A program made the translations under genes and the position numbers. A model generated the notes under the pieces. The model searched no databases. It was not told the DNA's origin and worked only from the letters and a program-made list of their open reading frames with translations. Shown here piece by piece: positions 8,471-16,830 of a DNA stretch of 64,000 nt. Source of the stretch: Hydrogenispora ethanolica. Lineage in GTDB: Bacteria; Bacillota; UBA4882; UBA8346. Within the stretch, counting starts at the first letter, position 1. Each line of letters opens with the position of its first letter. The DNA is taken from contig NZ_SLUN01000005.1 of the NCBI RefSeq assembly GCF_004340685.1, forward strand, positions 83,621-147,620. The letters are read 5' to 3'.

Positions 8471-9202
8471 TTGCGGCGGAGGTATCTCCTGGCCTTCATT
8501 CCTATCCTCGTCCTGGGATGGCTCATGGTCCGTCCGGCGCCGGCGGCGGAGAACCGCTCCATCACCTGCGAGGACGGAGAGGAATTCACCCTGGAGGAGC
8601 AGATCCCGGCCGATTCTTCGAATACCCCGGTCGCGACCACGGATAAGATCGTGGTGGATACGAGGCGGTTGCGGCTCGAATTTTACCGCGACAATGTCCT
8701 GGTGCGATCCTATCCGGTGGCGATCGGCACGGCCGACACTCCCACCCCGGTCGGCGAATGGCGGGTTATTCACAAAGGGGGGAATTGGGGGGACGGGTTT
8801 GGCGCGCGTTGGATCGGAATCAATGTTCCGTGGGGGATTTATGGGATTCACGGCACCAATAAGCCGTATTCCATCGGTTCCAGGGCCAGCCATGGGTGCA
8901 TCAGGATGCTCAATCCCCATGTGATCGAGCTCTACTCCATGGTGAAAGTGGGTACTCCCGTTTATATCAACGGCACTCTACCGAAAGTCAGTCCCCGGGT
9001 CCAGATGAGCAAGAAGAATACCGGCCGGGATATATTGGTGATGCAATACCGCCTGCGCCAATTGGGCTTCGATCCCGGCTGGGCCGACGCCCGGTTCGGA
9101 GAACAGATGGAACAGGCGGTCAAACGGATGCAGTACTTCTTCGGACTGACCCCGACCGGGCGAATCACCATGGTGGAGCAGTATTTCCTGGGGATGCGCT
9201 AA
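8471..9202 (+). CDS. L,D-transpeptidase (YkuD domain) with C-terminal peptidoglycan-binding domain
   Basis: The 243-residue product has an N-terminal signal segment (to about residue 25). The YkuD catalytic domain (about 57-155) contains IGTADTPTPVGEW, the HGT motif and SRASHGCIRM with catalytic Cys. A helical PG-binding domain follows (about 175-240, LQYRLRQLGF-type). Such enzymes form 3-3 cross-links in peptidoglycan outside the membrane. The start is a TTG preceded by GGGGGAG. It stands alone. Confidence 0.9.
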   Translation: MRRRYLLAFIPILVLGWLMVRPAPAAENRSITCEDGEEFTLEEQIPADSSNTPVATTDKIVVDTRRLRLEFYRDNVLVRSYPVAIGTADTPTPVGEWRVIHKGGNWGDGFGARWIGINVPWGIYGIHGTNKPYSIGSRASHGCIRMLNPHVIELYSMVKVGTPVYINGTLPKVSPRVQMSKKNTGRDILVMQYRLRQLGFDPGWADARFGEQMEQAVKRMQYFFGLTPTGRITMVEQYFLGMR

Positions 9203-9286
9203 AGGGAGCGTTTCGGTCTCCGGGCAAGAATGCGGTGCACTCCGGGTGAGTCTAGGCATAACCGGAAGGCAAGGAGTGAAGGGAAC

Positions 9287-10585
9287 ATGTTGAGAATCGG
9301 TCGCGGCTATCGGGTGGGCCTGATGCTGGTCATCCTCTTTCTGGCCGGATTCGGGCTGGGAAGGCTCTTGTATCAGCCGCACTTTCAGTTGGGGGACCGC
9401 AGTATCCGGTTGGACCCCCGGGCCAGAATCCATCCCAAAAAGACATACCATTTAACGGTCTGGGACTATGACCTGCCACTGCAGCGCCAGGAGTACCAGG
9501 ATTATCTGCGCCGGGCGATCCGCCGCTTTCAGGAGAGCTACCCCAATATCCGGGTCGAACTGAAGCTGCTGGACCTGCTGGATGGGGAGAAGCAACTGGC
9601 CCAAGCCCTGCGGACCGGCGATCTGCCCGATGTCTACTGCTCCTTGTACCAGGTTCCGTCGTTCGACTATCGCTGGCAGATTCCGGTGGCGCCGTTTCTG
9701 ACCCAAGCGGAGTTACGGGTCTTCGATCCGACCCTGGTGAAGATGATGTCCGTGGCCGGATTGCAGTGTTACTTTCCGCGCTGGACTGCTCCGGTGGTAT
9801 GGATCGGCAACCGTTCCGCGCTGGAGAAGGCCGGAATCGCGGTCGATGCCATCCAGCAGACCGGCTGGACTTGGGAGGATCTGCTGCAGGCTTACGAAAG
9901 AAAGCCGGGCGGCTATCGTTTTGCCGCCATCGGCGGCGACAGCGGGTTTCTCGGCCAATGGGTCATGGAGAACCGGCGCCAGTCGGGGAAGGCTGCCATG
10001 GCGGCCGGCCTGGAATTGCTGGAGCGTCTGGTCCGCGCCAGAGCGCTGCCGTTGGACTATGCCAGCAATGCCGTCGGCCGTTTCTTGAATGGCAATACCC
10101 TGGTGTTGGCCGGCGCCCGGCCCTGGCTATACCAATTTTTAAAGGCGAAGGCTCCGGCCGCTGCGGCGGCGCCCCGGGTGGAACCGGTACTGCTTCCGGG
10201 GCCGTACCGCCGCGGCGGCGCGGCATGGCTGCCGGTGGAGAACGGGGTCGTCACGGTATACCGGAACCGGCGCACCCGGGGCGAGGACCAGATCGCCGCC
10301 GCCGTCCGGCTGGGCTACTTTTTGAGCACCTATGCCGACAGCCGGCCCTGGCAGGAACTGATGGTCTACCCGGCCGCTGCGGAACCCCGCCGGGATTGGG
10401 AGCGCTCCGCCGGACGGGAGTACCCTTTGGGACCGCTCCTAAGCCGGACCGCGCTCGTCAATCAAAACCGGCCGACCGGCGAGAGCCCGGCGGCGCAATC
10501 GCTCGACGACTACCTGACCGGCAAAAAGAGCCGGGAAGAGCTGCTGGGGCAATTGGAGGGCGAGTTGCAGGCCGGCAGCTTCTAA
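9287..10585 (+). CDS. membrane-anchored extracellular solute-binding-like protein
   Basis: The 432-residue product has one N-terminal hydrophobic segment (about residues 9-26) and no lipobox cysteine. It then resembles family 1 extracellular solute-binding proteins: LTVWDYDLP, RFQESYPNIRVELKLL, ALRTGDLPDVYC, and a TGWTWEDLLQAYE segment. No permease or ATPase genes lie nearby, so it may not feed a transporter; sugar or oligosaccharide sensing is possible but unproven. The ATG at 9287 follows AAGGAGTG; a longer frame from 9230 lacks a site. Confidence 0.75.
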   Translation: MLRIGRGYRVGLMLVILFLAGFGLGRLLYQPHFQLGDRSIRLDPRARIHPKKTYHLTVWDYDLPLQRQEYQDYLRRAIRRFQESYPNIRVELKLLDLLDGEKQLAQALRTGDLPDVYCSLYQVPSFDYRWQIPVAPFLTQAELRVFDPTLVKMMSVAGLQCYFPRWTAPVVWIGNRSALEKAGIAVDAIQQTGWTWEDLLQAYERKPGGYRFAAIGGDSGFLGQWVMENRRQSGKAAMAAGLELLERLVRARALPLDYASNAVGRFLNGNTLVLAGARPWLYQFLKAKAPAAAAAPRVEPVLLPGPYRRGGAAWLPVENGVVTVYRNRRTRGEDQIAAAVRLGYFLSTYADSRPWQELMVYPAAAEPRRDWERSAGREYPLGPLLSRTALVNQNRPTGESPAAQSLDDYLTGKKSREELLGQLEGELQAGSF

Positions 10586-10837
10586 AAGCCGCGCCGCGGC
10601 AATTGTCCGAAATCAAAATAACGACCAGCGGGCCGGAAGAAATTCCGGCTTTTTGCGTCGGGATGAGGACCCGGCGCGGGAGCCGATTTCGATTCTGCCT
10701 GGACCGATGCCAAGGGAGGGGGGCGCGGGCCGCCGCGACCGGCAAGCAATTTGCGCCGCCGGAAGGATAAGGATGCCAATTGTCGAAATATATGGATGAG
10801 AAGCTTATCCGGGGTTAACGTGGGAGGCGATTGGCGG

Positions 10838-11770
10838 ATGGAAGCGGCCAAGGTCCTGATTGTCGATTCCGATAAACGAATGGTGGAACTGGCGGTGATC
10901 AAGCTTTCCAACGCGGGATACTGGGTGATGACCGCCGCCAGCGGCGCGGAGGGACTGAATAAGCTGCGCGGCACCCCGCCCGACCTGCTGCTGGTCAATC
11001 CCGCCCTCGCCGCCGGCGACGGCTACGAGCTGATCCGGGAGGCCCGCTCCCTGCCCGAACTTCGCGGCCTCCCCGTCATCCTGCTGGCCGACCCGCACTT
11101 TGACGAAGAGCGGTTCCGGAATGCCGCGGTCAAGGTCGAGGAGATGCTGGTCAAGCCCTTTGCCCCCAAGACCCTGCTGCACCGGGTGAATGCCCAGATT
11201 CTCCAGTCCCGGCTGCTGCGGCAGCTGAACCCCTTGACCGTGCTGCCCGGGAAGGTCCACCTCCAAGAGCGCCTGCGCAATATCAACCGCGATGGGGAAC
11301 GTTTTGACATCATCTTTATCGATCTCAAGGATTTTAAGGTATATAATAAATATTACGGGTTCGAACAAGGCGACCGGGTGATCCGCTTCCTGGCGGACCT
11401 GCTCCGGGAGGAGTCGGACCGCCGGCGGGCGGCCGATCCGGAGCTGTATCACCTGGGCGGCGATGATTTCTGCGTCGTCCTGGCACCGGGAGCGGCCGAG
11501 GCGTTTTGCGAAGCGGTGAAAGAGCGGTTCGACGAAGGAATCCCCCAGTATTACCTGGAAGAGGATCGAAACCGTGGCGGGCTGGTCGTTTCCAATCGGC
11601 AAGGTTTTATCGAGCAGTGGCCGGTGATGTCCATCGCCTGCGGCATCGTCGGCAACGGGCAGCGCGTCGTCCAGGACTGGCTGGAAGCCGAGGCCATCGG
11701 GAGCGAGCTCCTGCATTACGTGAAGACCATTCCGGGCAGTAATTACCTGCGGGACCGGCGCCGTTCATAA
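10838..11770 (+). CDS. degenerate receiver domain fused to a GGDEF-type domain
   Basis: The 310-residue product has an N-terminal receiver (about 4-120) and a C-terminal GGDEF-like domain (about 130-305). The receiver keeps the acidic VDSD and the KPF lysine, but the phosphoacceptor Asp position reads LLLVNPAL, with Asn. The GGDEF domain keeps the metal-site DLKDFKVYNKYYG stretch, while the signature reads GGDDF. It may be a diguanylate cyclase regulated without phosphorylation or an impaired enzyme. ATG 10838 follows GGGAGG; a longer start at 10751 is less likely. No partner kinase is adjacent. Confidence 0.8.
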   Translation: MEAAKVLIVDSDKRMVELAVIKLSNAGYWVMTAASGAEGLNKLRGTPPDLLLVNPALAAGDGYELIREARSLPELRGLPVILLADPHFDEERFRNAAVKVEEMLVKPFAPKTLLHRVNAQILQSRLLRQLNPLTVLPGKVHLQERLRNINRDGERFDIIFIDLKDFKVYNKYYGFEQGDRVIRFLADLLREESDRRRAADPELYHLGGDDFCVVLAPGAAEAFCEAVKERFDEGIPQYYLEEDRNRGGLVVSNRQGFIEQWPVMSIACGIVGNGQRVVQDWLEAEAIGSELLHYVKTIPGSNYLRDRRRS

Positions 11771-11847
11771 GTGGGGGCGCTTCCGCCCAGACTATATCCG
11801 GATGAAATCCCTTCGCTTTTTCATCATGACCAACCACAGAACGGAAG

Positions 11848-12726
11848 GTGCTTACGATTACTCAATTTACCTCACCGAAGCTTATCCGCGAAATCCTGGC
11901 CCAACGGAATTTTGCGCCCCGCAAAAGCTTGGGCCAGAATTTTTTGGTTGACGGCAATATTCTCGACAAGATTGCGAACGCCGCCGAGCTGGACCCGTCC
12001 GACCGGGTCCTGGAGATCGGCCCGGGCCTGGGGGCGCTCACCGCCAAACTACTGGAGCGGGCCGGCCTGGTGGTGGCGGTCGAGTACGACCGCGGCCTAT
12101 ACTCGATCCTGCAGGAGCAGTTCGGGGAGGCCGCCAACTTGCGCCTGAACCATCAGGACTTCATGGAGTTCGACCTGGGCCGGCTGTCCGGGGCGGCGAC
12201 GGCGAGCGGAACCGGCCGGTGGAAAGTTGTGGCCAATTTGCCGTATTATATTACGACGCCGGCCATCTTTAAGCTGGTGGAGTCGGAGATCGCCTGGGCG
12301 GCCATGGTTTTTTTGGTCCAAAAGGAAGTGGCCCTGCGGATGACGGCCGAGCCGGGCGGGAAGGATTACGGCGCGCTGACGGTGATGCTGAATTATTACG
12401 GCCGGGTCGAACGGGTGGCGCCCGTCCCCAAGACGGTCTTTTACCCCGCGCCGCAAGTGGATTCGGCCATCGTGCGGATCCGGCCGGTGGCCGATCCGGA
12501 ACACCGCCGGCTCTATCCCTATCTGCACCGGGTGGTGCAGGCCGCCTTCGGCCAGCGCCGCAAGACGGTGCTCAACGCCTTGCAGAGCGTCGCCGGAGAC
12601 AAGGAAGCCGGCGGCGCCATCCTGGAAAGCCTGGGTATTGATCCGGGCCGCCGCGGAGAAACTCTGGATGGGGAGGAGTTCGCCGCCTTGGCCAGGGCCC
12701 TCCGGGAACGGGATTCCCGTCCCTAG
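11848..12726 (+). CDS. rsmA: 16S rRNA (adenine1518-N6/adenine1519-N6)-dimethyltransferase RsmA/KsgA
   Basis: The 292-residue product carries the SAM-binding motifs SLGQNFLVDGNI and VLEIGPGLGALT, the catalytic NLPYYITTP, and the C-terminal FGQRRKTVLNAL block. It dimethylates two adjacent adenines in helix 45 of 16S rRNA. The GTG at 11848 lies almost on GGAAGG, so the true start might be an unusual codon a few triplets downstream, such as the ATT at 11857. Confidence 0.94.
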   Translation: MLTITQFTSPKLIREILAQRNFAPRKSLGQNFLVDGNILDKIANAAELDPSDRVLEIGPGLGALTAKLLERAGLVVAVEYDRGLYSILQEQFGEAANLRLNHQDFMEFDLGRLSGAATASGTGRWKVVANLPYYITTPAIFKLVESEIAWAAMVFLVQKEVALRMTAEPGGKDYGALTVMLNYYGRVERVAPVPKTVFYPAPQVDSAIVRIRPVADPEHRRLYPYLHRVVQAAFGQRRKTVLNALQSVAGDKEAGGAILESLGIDPGRRGETLDGEEFAALARALRERDSRP

Positions 12727-12923
12727 CGGAAGGGATCCGCAGAGAACGGGCGGGAGGAAGCGGCGCGGAATTTTAACCAAATCATCACGGAAATCGGCCG
12801 CAATCGGGCTCAAGGATTCGCCGCGGATTGCGATATATAGATCAGAGGGACTGAATCAAGCGAGATATGCCGCCAGGGATGGATTTCCAAGCCACGGGAC
12901 GGCATGTTTGGAAGGTGTTAAGG

Positions 12924-13394
12924 ATGCATTTTATCAACCCGACCAAGGGCAGGCTCAGTTTCGAACAGGTTTTCCGGGAAATCGCTGCGTATATTCAAGA
13001 GGATGCCGAAAGCCGCTACAAGTTGATCGTGGGAACCGATTCGATGCTGCGGGAAGAGGTCTGTTATGTCACGGCCATTATCATCCTGAGAGAAGGCAAA
13101 GGCGGCCGGTTTTTTTATGCCAAGGAGAAGGAACGGGCCACCCTCAGCCTCAAACAGCGGATCTTCTACGAGACCTCCAAAAGCCTGGGCATCGCCGCCA
13201 AACTGGCTGAAAAGCTGACCTCCCGGGGCATGCACGATCTGGACATCGAGATTCACCTGGACGTCGGCGAGCAGGGCAAAACCAAGGAGATCATCCGCGA
13301 AGTGGTGGGCATGGTCACGGGAAGCGGTTTTGACGCGATCATCAAGCCGGACTCCTACGGCGCCTCCAAGGTCGCCGACAAGTATACCAAGTGA
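12924..13394 (+). CDS. YkuK-like (DUF458) ribonuclease H-like protein
   Basis: The 156-residue product begins MHFINPTKGRLSFEQVFREI and has IVGTDSM, VTAIIILREGKGGRFFYAKE and DLDIEIHLDVGEQGKTKEII, the DUF458/YkuK pattern with an RNase H-like fold (acidic residues in GTDS and HLDVG). The function is unknown; such genes occur in spore-forming Firmicutes. ATG 12924 follows GAAGGTG; the longer frame from 12867 is rejected. Confidence 0.82.
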   Translation: MHFINPTKGRLSFEQVFREIAAYIQEDAESRYKLIVGTDSMLREEVCYVTAIIILREGKGGRFFYAKEKERATLSLKQRIFYETSKSLGIAAKLAEKLTSRGMHDLDIEIHLDVGEQGKTKEIIREVVGMVTGSGFDAIIKPDSYGASKVADKYTK

Positions 13395-13501
13395 CCGCCG
13401 CCCGGACGCCGTAACCAATTTTTAATCTCCCGCCGGCTGATGCCCGCGACTCCGACCGGACTTCTTTTCGATTGTATACCTGAGGAAATCTTTCAAAATG
13501 G

Positions 13502-13530
13502 TTGACAAACCCCACTTTATCCAGTATAAT
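13502..13530 (+). promoter_or_regulatory. veg promoter P1
   Basis: TTGACA (13502-13507), 17-bp spacer, TATAAT (13525-13530): both hexamers match sigmaA consensus. Confidence 0.88.
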
Positions 13531-13537
13531 AATTAGC

Positions 13538-13566
13538 TTGACATTTTTGGACAACCGTGGTATACT
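13538..13566 (+). promoter_or_regulatory. veg promoter P2
   Basis: TTGACA (13538-13543), 17-bp spacer, TATACT (13561-13566). It lies 36 bp downstream of P1 in the same phase, so the two promoters are stacked in tandem. Confidence 0.85.
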
Positions 13567-13598
13567 GGCAATGGGATAAATGAAGGAAGGTGAACCAT

Positions 13599-13865
13599 TT
13601 GGAGGAGGTCGGTGTTCTCGATCGCATTCGGGAAGACTTAGGCGGATTCGTTGGTGAAGCGATCCGAATCCGGGCCAACCGCGGCCGGAAGAAGATCTTT
13701 GAAGTGGAAGGAGTACTCGAGCAGACTTATCCGAAGGTTTTCGTCGTACGCTTCAAAGAACGTCAAATCGAGCGGAGAGTTTCGTACAGTTACGCGGACC
13801 TGTTGACTCAGGCAGTCGAGTTGACGGTCGGCGAGAACCGCATCGGAACCTCGCCCCAACCATAG
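13599..13865 (+). CDS. veg: Veg protein
   Basis: The 88-residue product matches Veg of Bacillus: RANRGRKKIFEVEGVLEQTYPKVFVV, then RVSYSYADLLTQAVEL. Veg is an abundant small protein linked in Bacillus to biofilm gene control. The TTG at 13599 is preferred because AAGGAAGGTG lies about 7 nt upstream; a GTG at 13590 in frame overlaps that site. Two strong promoters and a terminator frame the gene, so it is a highly expressed single-gene unit, as in Bacillus. Confidence 0.92.
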   Translation: MEEVGVLDRIREDLGGFVGEAIRIRANRGRKKIFEVEGVLEQTYPKVFVVRFKERQIERRVSYSYADLLTQAVELTVGENRIGTSPQP

Positions 13866-13874
13866 AGAAGCAGA

Positions 13875-13901
13875 AGCCCGTCTCCGACGGGCTGTTTCTT
13901 T
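13875..13901 (+). terminator. intrinsic terminator after veg
   Basis: AGCCCGTC and GACGGGCT form an 8-bp stem with a TCC loop, followed by GTTTCTTT. Confidence 0.85.
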
Positions 13902-14098
13902 GCCCCTGAAAATCTCCGTTGGCGCCCCCATGGCTGCCGCGCTCTGACATATGACCGCACTGAAACGATGGCATTTCCGGCAACCGTTTTTTATTTTTTG
14001 ACGCAACTCCCGGCCCGCGGTTATCCGCCAAGCGGCGTTGTCACTCTCCCCCAACAGGAAAATCCATTCTTTACGGACCCCGTCCGCCTGCGTCCCAG

Positions 14099-14560
14099 AG
14101 GTAGCATACTCCAAAAGTTCGAGTTTATGCGCGCCAGTCGCTGTCTTATTCCCGGCGGGAGCGGTGGCGGCCGTCGCCCGTGTTGCCTGATTCACCGAAG
14201 GAGTTGCTGCATCTCCAAAAGGAGCATCTTGATTCACCCAAGGAACGACGGCAATCGCTGCCACAGTTGCTTGGTTCACAGCGGCAATTGCTTGATCCAC
14301 AAAAGGAGCAACTTGATCCACAAAAGAAGCAACTTGATTCACAAAAGGAGCAGCGGCGAGCGCCGCCCTAGTTGCTTGAGTCACCGCAGCAACTGCTTGA
14401 ACCACTCAAGGAGTGACTTGATCGACCCAAGGAACAACGGCAGCCGCCGCCACAGTCGCCCGGTTCCCGGAAGCAATTGCTTCCTCTCCAAAAGGGGCGG
14501 CGCCTTGGACCGCGGGAAATGATTCGGCCGCGGCGGCGGCATCCTGCCTCGTGACGGGAA
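14099..14560. repeat. 21-bp degenerate tandem array A (about 22 units)
   Basis: From 14141 to 14497 the sequence divides into 17 units of exactly 21 bp; recognisable units extend to about 14099 and 14560. Most units carry a dyad such as CTTG-N7-CAAG or TTGC...GCAA. GC-rich variants (for example CGACGGCAATCGCTGCCACA) recur at 14162, 14246, 14351 and 14435, which is 4 or 5 units apart and gives a higher-order period of about 84 bp. The array lies between convergent veg and splB and ends about 10 bp from the splB stop. Long open frames across it follow from a period divisible by three. Confidence 0.9.
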
Positions 14561-14569
14561 CGGTCGCCT

Positions 14570-15592
14570 TCAGGTGAAGTATTCAATCCGGGCCGCCGGG
14601 AAGAACCGGGCCAGCAGGCCCTGGATCGTCTCTTTCAATTGGGCGTACTCGGCCTCGGGGTAGATGTACTTGACCAGCCCGTATTGACCGTATTTGCGGC
14701 GGCGGCGGGTCTCGTCCAGGTCCAGGCCGGTGCCGGGGAAGCGTTCCAGGATCACCCGCTTGGCGCTGGCCGTGAAACGGTGGGTGATCAGCTCGAAGGA
14801 GAGATCAGGCGGGATCGGATCCAGCGTCCGGGCCAATTCGCGGAACAGCTCGCGATAGCCGGCTTGGTAGCCGGGGTAGATGAAGAGCGGCGCGATGATG
14901 AAGCCCAAAGGATAACCGGCCCGGGCGATCCGGCCGGCGGCGGCGATGCGTTGGGCGGCGCTGGCGGTATTGTGCTCGAAACGCCGGATGATCTCCGCCG
15001 CGTTGAGGCTGAAGCGGAAGCGGGTGTGGCCGCGGTGCTCCAGCTCCAGCAGGGAGTCGACGGCCGCGAATTTGGTGACCACCCGCATCCGGGCGAATTC
15101 GGCCGCGCCGAAGAAGCGGATCGCCTGGGCCAGGGAGCCGGTGAGGTGCTCCACCGCCAGGGGATCGGAGGTGCTGGCCGCCTCGAAGGTGGTGATCCGC
15201 GGCGCGTTGGCCGCGGTGATCTCGGCCACCTTCTCCAGGATCGCCTCGGTATTGACGTACACCCGGATATAGGGTTTCTTTCCCAAGTGGGTCTGGAGGT
15301 AGCAGTACTCGCAGCCCCCCGGACAGCTGGTGCCCAGGGCGAATTCAAAGTCGGCCGAAGGCTTGCAGGTATCCAGCCGCAGATCGCGCTTGACCCCCAC
15401 TACCAGCGTCCGCTTGCTCTCGCTATAGCTTTGCTGCGGATTCGCGCCGGGAATGCCGGTCACCCGGTTGTGGGAGCCCGTCATCCGCACCGGAACCCCC
15501 TCCGCCTTCATCCGCTCCAGGAGCGCGGCTCCCAAGGGGTATTCGAGGGCGTCCTCCTCAAAAAAGACCCGTTGCGGTTGGAAAAGTTTCAT
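14570..15592 (-). CDS. splB: spore photoproduct lyase
   Basis: The 340-residue radical SAM enzyme matches SplB: ALEYPLGAALLERM near the N terminus, SHNRVTGIPG, and the Fe-S motif SCPGGCEYCYLQTHLGKKPYIRVYVN (CxxxCxxC). It repairs 5-thyminyl-5,6-dihydrothymine in spore DNA by direct reversal at germination. This is direct evidence of a spore-former. It is convergent with veg across array A; no splA precedes it. Confidence 0.96.
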   Translation of the reverse strand: MKLFQPQRVFFEEDALEYPLGAALLERMKAEGVPVRMTGSHNRVTGIPGANPQQSYSESKRTLVVGVKRDLRLDTCKPSADFEFALGTSCPGGCEYCYLQTHLGKKPYIRVYVNTEAILEKVAEITAANAPRITTFEAASTSDPLAVEHLTGSLAQAIRFFGAAEFARMRVVTKFAAVDSLLELEHRGHTRFRFSLNAAEIIRRFEHNTASAAQRIAAAGRIARAGYPLGFIIAPLFIYPGYQAGYRELFRELARTLDPIPPDLSFELITHRFTASAKRVILERFPGTGLDLDETRRRRKYGQYGLVKYIYPEAEYAQLKETIQGLLARFFPAARIEYFT

Positions 15593-15702
15593 CCTTCACC
15601 TGACCATATTTTTTAACGATTCCGATCCGAACCGGTTGCGGCACCGATAGTTTCTCCGGCGGCGGAAAAACTATGAGCGGACCGGTGCGGGCTTCGCCCG
15701 TA

Positions 15703-15731
15703 TTGTAAGAATTGCGCCGGGCCGGTATAAT
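15703..15731 (+). promoter_or_regulatory. sigmaA-type promoter of murB
   Basis: TTGTAA (15703-15708), 17-bp spacer, TATAAT (15726-15731), about 100 bp before murB. GC-rich complementary sequence lies between it and the gene. Confidence 0.7.
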
Positions 15732-15833
15732 AACAATGGGCTCCGCGCGGGGAGCCGGCCCCGGAACCGGACGGGACCGGGCCGGGCTGCGCGCCCGCGG
15801 GACCAATCCACAAGCGAATAATGGAGGCGGCAC

Positions 15834-16742
15834 ATGAGTGACTGGCGCAGCCTTGCCGCGGAGCGGCTGGGCGGGATCGAAACGATCCGGGACTTTCCGA
15901 TGTCCCGGTTGACGACTTTTCAGATCGGCGGGCCCATCGACCTGCTGGTTCAACCGCAACATACCGGGGAGCTCCAACGGGTGCTCCAGTTTTGCGCGGC
16001 GGAAGGGGTGCCCTGGATGGTGTTGGGCCTGGGTTCCAACCTGCTGGTCCGCGATAAAGGGATCCGGGGGATCGGGATCAAGCTGGCGGGGGAGTTTTTG
16101 GAATGGCGGATGGATGGCCCGACGGCCCGCGCCGGCGCCGGCCTGGCGCTGGGCGATCTCTCCCGGGAGACCGCCTGTCTCGGCTGGTCGGGGTTGGAGT
16201 TCGCCTGCGGCATCCCGGGGACGGTCGGCGGCGCGGTCTTTATGAACGCCGGCGCCTATGACGGGGAGATCGGCCAGGTTCTGACGGCGGTCGAGGCCTG
16301 CTATCCCGATGGCGGCTACGTCCGGCTGAACGCGTCCGATCTGGAGCTGGGCTACCGCTTCAGCCGGTTCCAGCGGGAAAAGGCGGTGATCACCCGGGCC
16401 GATTTCGGGCTGCGGCCGGCGGCCAAAGCCGACGCCGAGGCCCGGATCACCGAGCTGACCTGCCAGCGCCAGAGCAAACAGCCGCTGGAGATGCCGAGCG
16501 CCGGCAGCGTATTTCGCCGGCCGGCCGGCTACTATGTCGGTCCCCTGATCGAACAGGCCGGGCTGAAGGGCTTCCGGATCGGCGGAGCCCAGGTCTCGCC
16601 GAAACATGCCGGGTTTATCGTGAATGCCGGAGGGGCGACCGCGGCCGACGTCCTGGCTTTGATCGAGCACATCCGCAGGGAGATCCGGGAAAGGTCCGGC
16701 GTCGAGCTGGTGCCGGAGGTCAGGGTGATCGGCGAGGAATAG
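15834..16742 (+). CDS. murB: UDP-N-acetylenolpyruvoylglucosamine reductase
   Basis: The 302-residue FAD enzyme shows TTFQIGGPIDLLV, GLGSNLLVRDKGIRG, ACGIPGTVGGAVFMNAGAYDGE, the SAGSVFRRP segment with catalytic Ser, and PEVRVIGEE with the terminal Glu. It reduces UDP-GlcNAc-enolpyruvate to UDP-MurNAc in the cytoplasm. The length and the SAGSVF region fit the type II MurB of Firmicutes. AATGGAGGCGGCAC precedes the ATG. It is not next to other mur genes here. Confidence 0.96.
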   Translation: MSDWRSLAAERLGGIETIRDFPMSRLTTFQIGGPIDLLVQPQHTGELQRVLQFCAAEGVPWMVLGLGSNLLVRDKGIRGIGIKLAGEFLEWRMDGPTARAGAGLALGDLSRETACLGWSGLEFACGIPGTVGGAVFMNAGAYDGEIGQVLTAVEACYPDGGYVRLNASDLELGYRFSRFQREKAVITRADFGLRPAAKADAEARITELTCQRQSKQPLEMPSAGSVFRRPAGYYVGPLIEQAGLKGFRIGGAQVSPKHAGFIVNAGGATAADVLALIEHIRREIRERSGVELVPEVRVIGEE

Positions 16743-16830
16743 ATTTCGACTCAAATTTACGGAGGGCGGAGGATCCGGCCCGGCGGCGTCGAAATAAACG
16801 GAAGGAAACCCAAGGTAAGGAAGGATCCTC

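Noticed and set aside
13638-14520. Long open frames with 7-residue repeats across array A on both strands
   Set aside because: A 21-bp period without stops keeps several frames open at once. No ribosome-binding site or conserved domain supports a protein.
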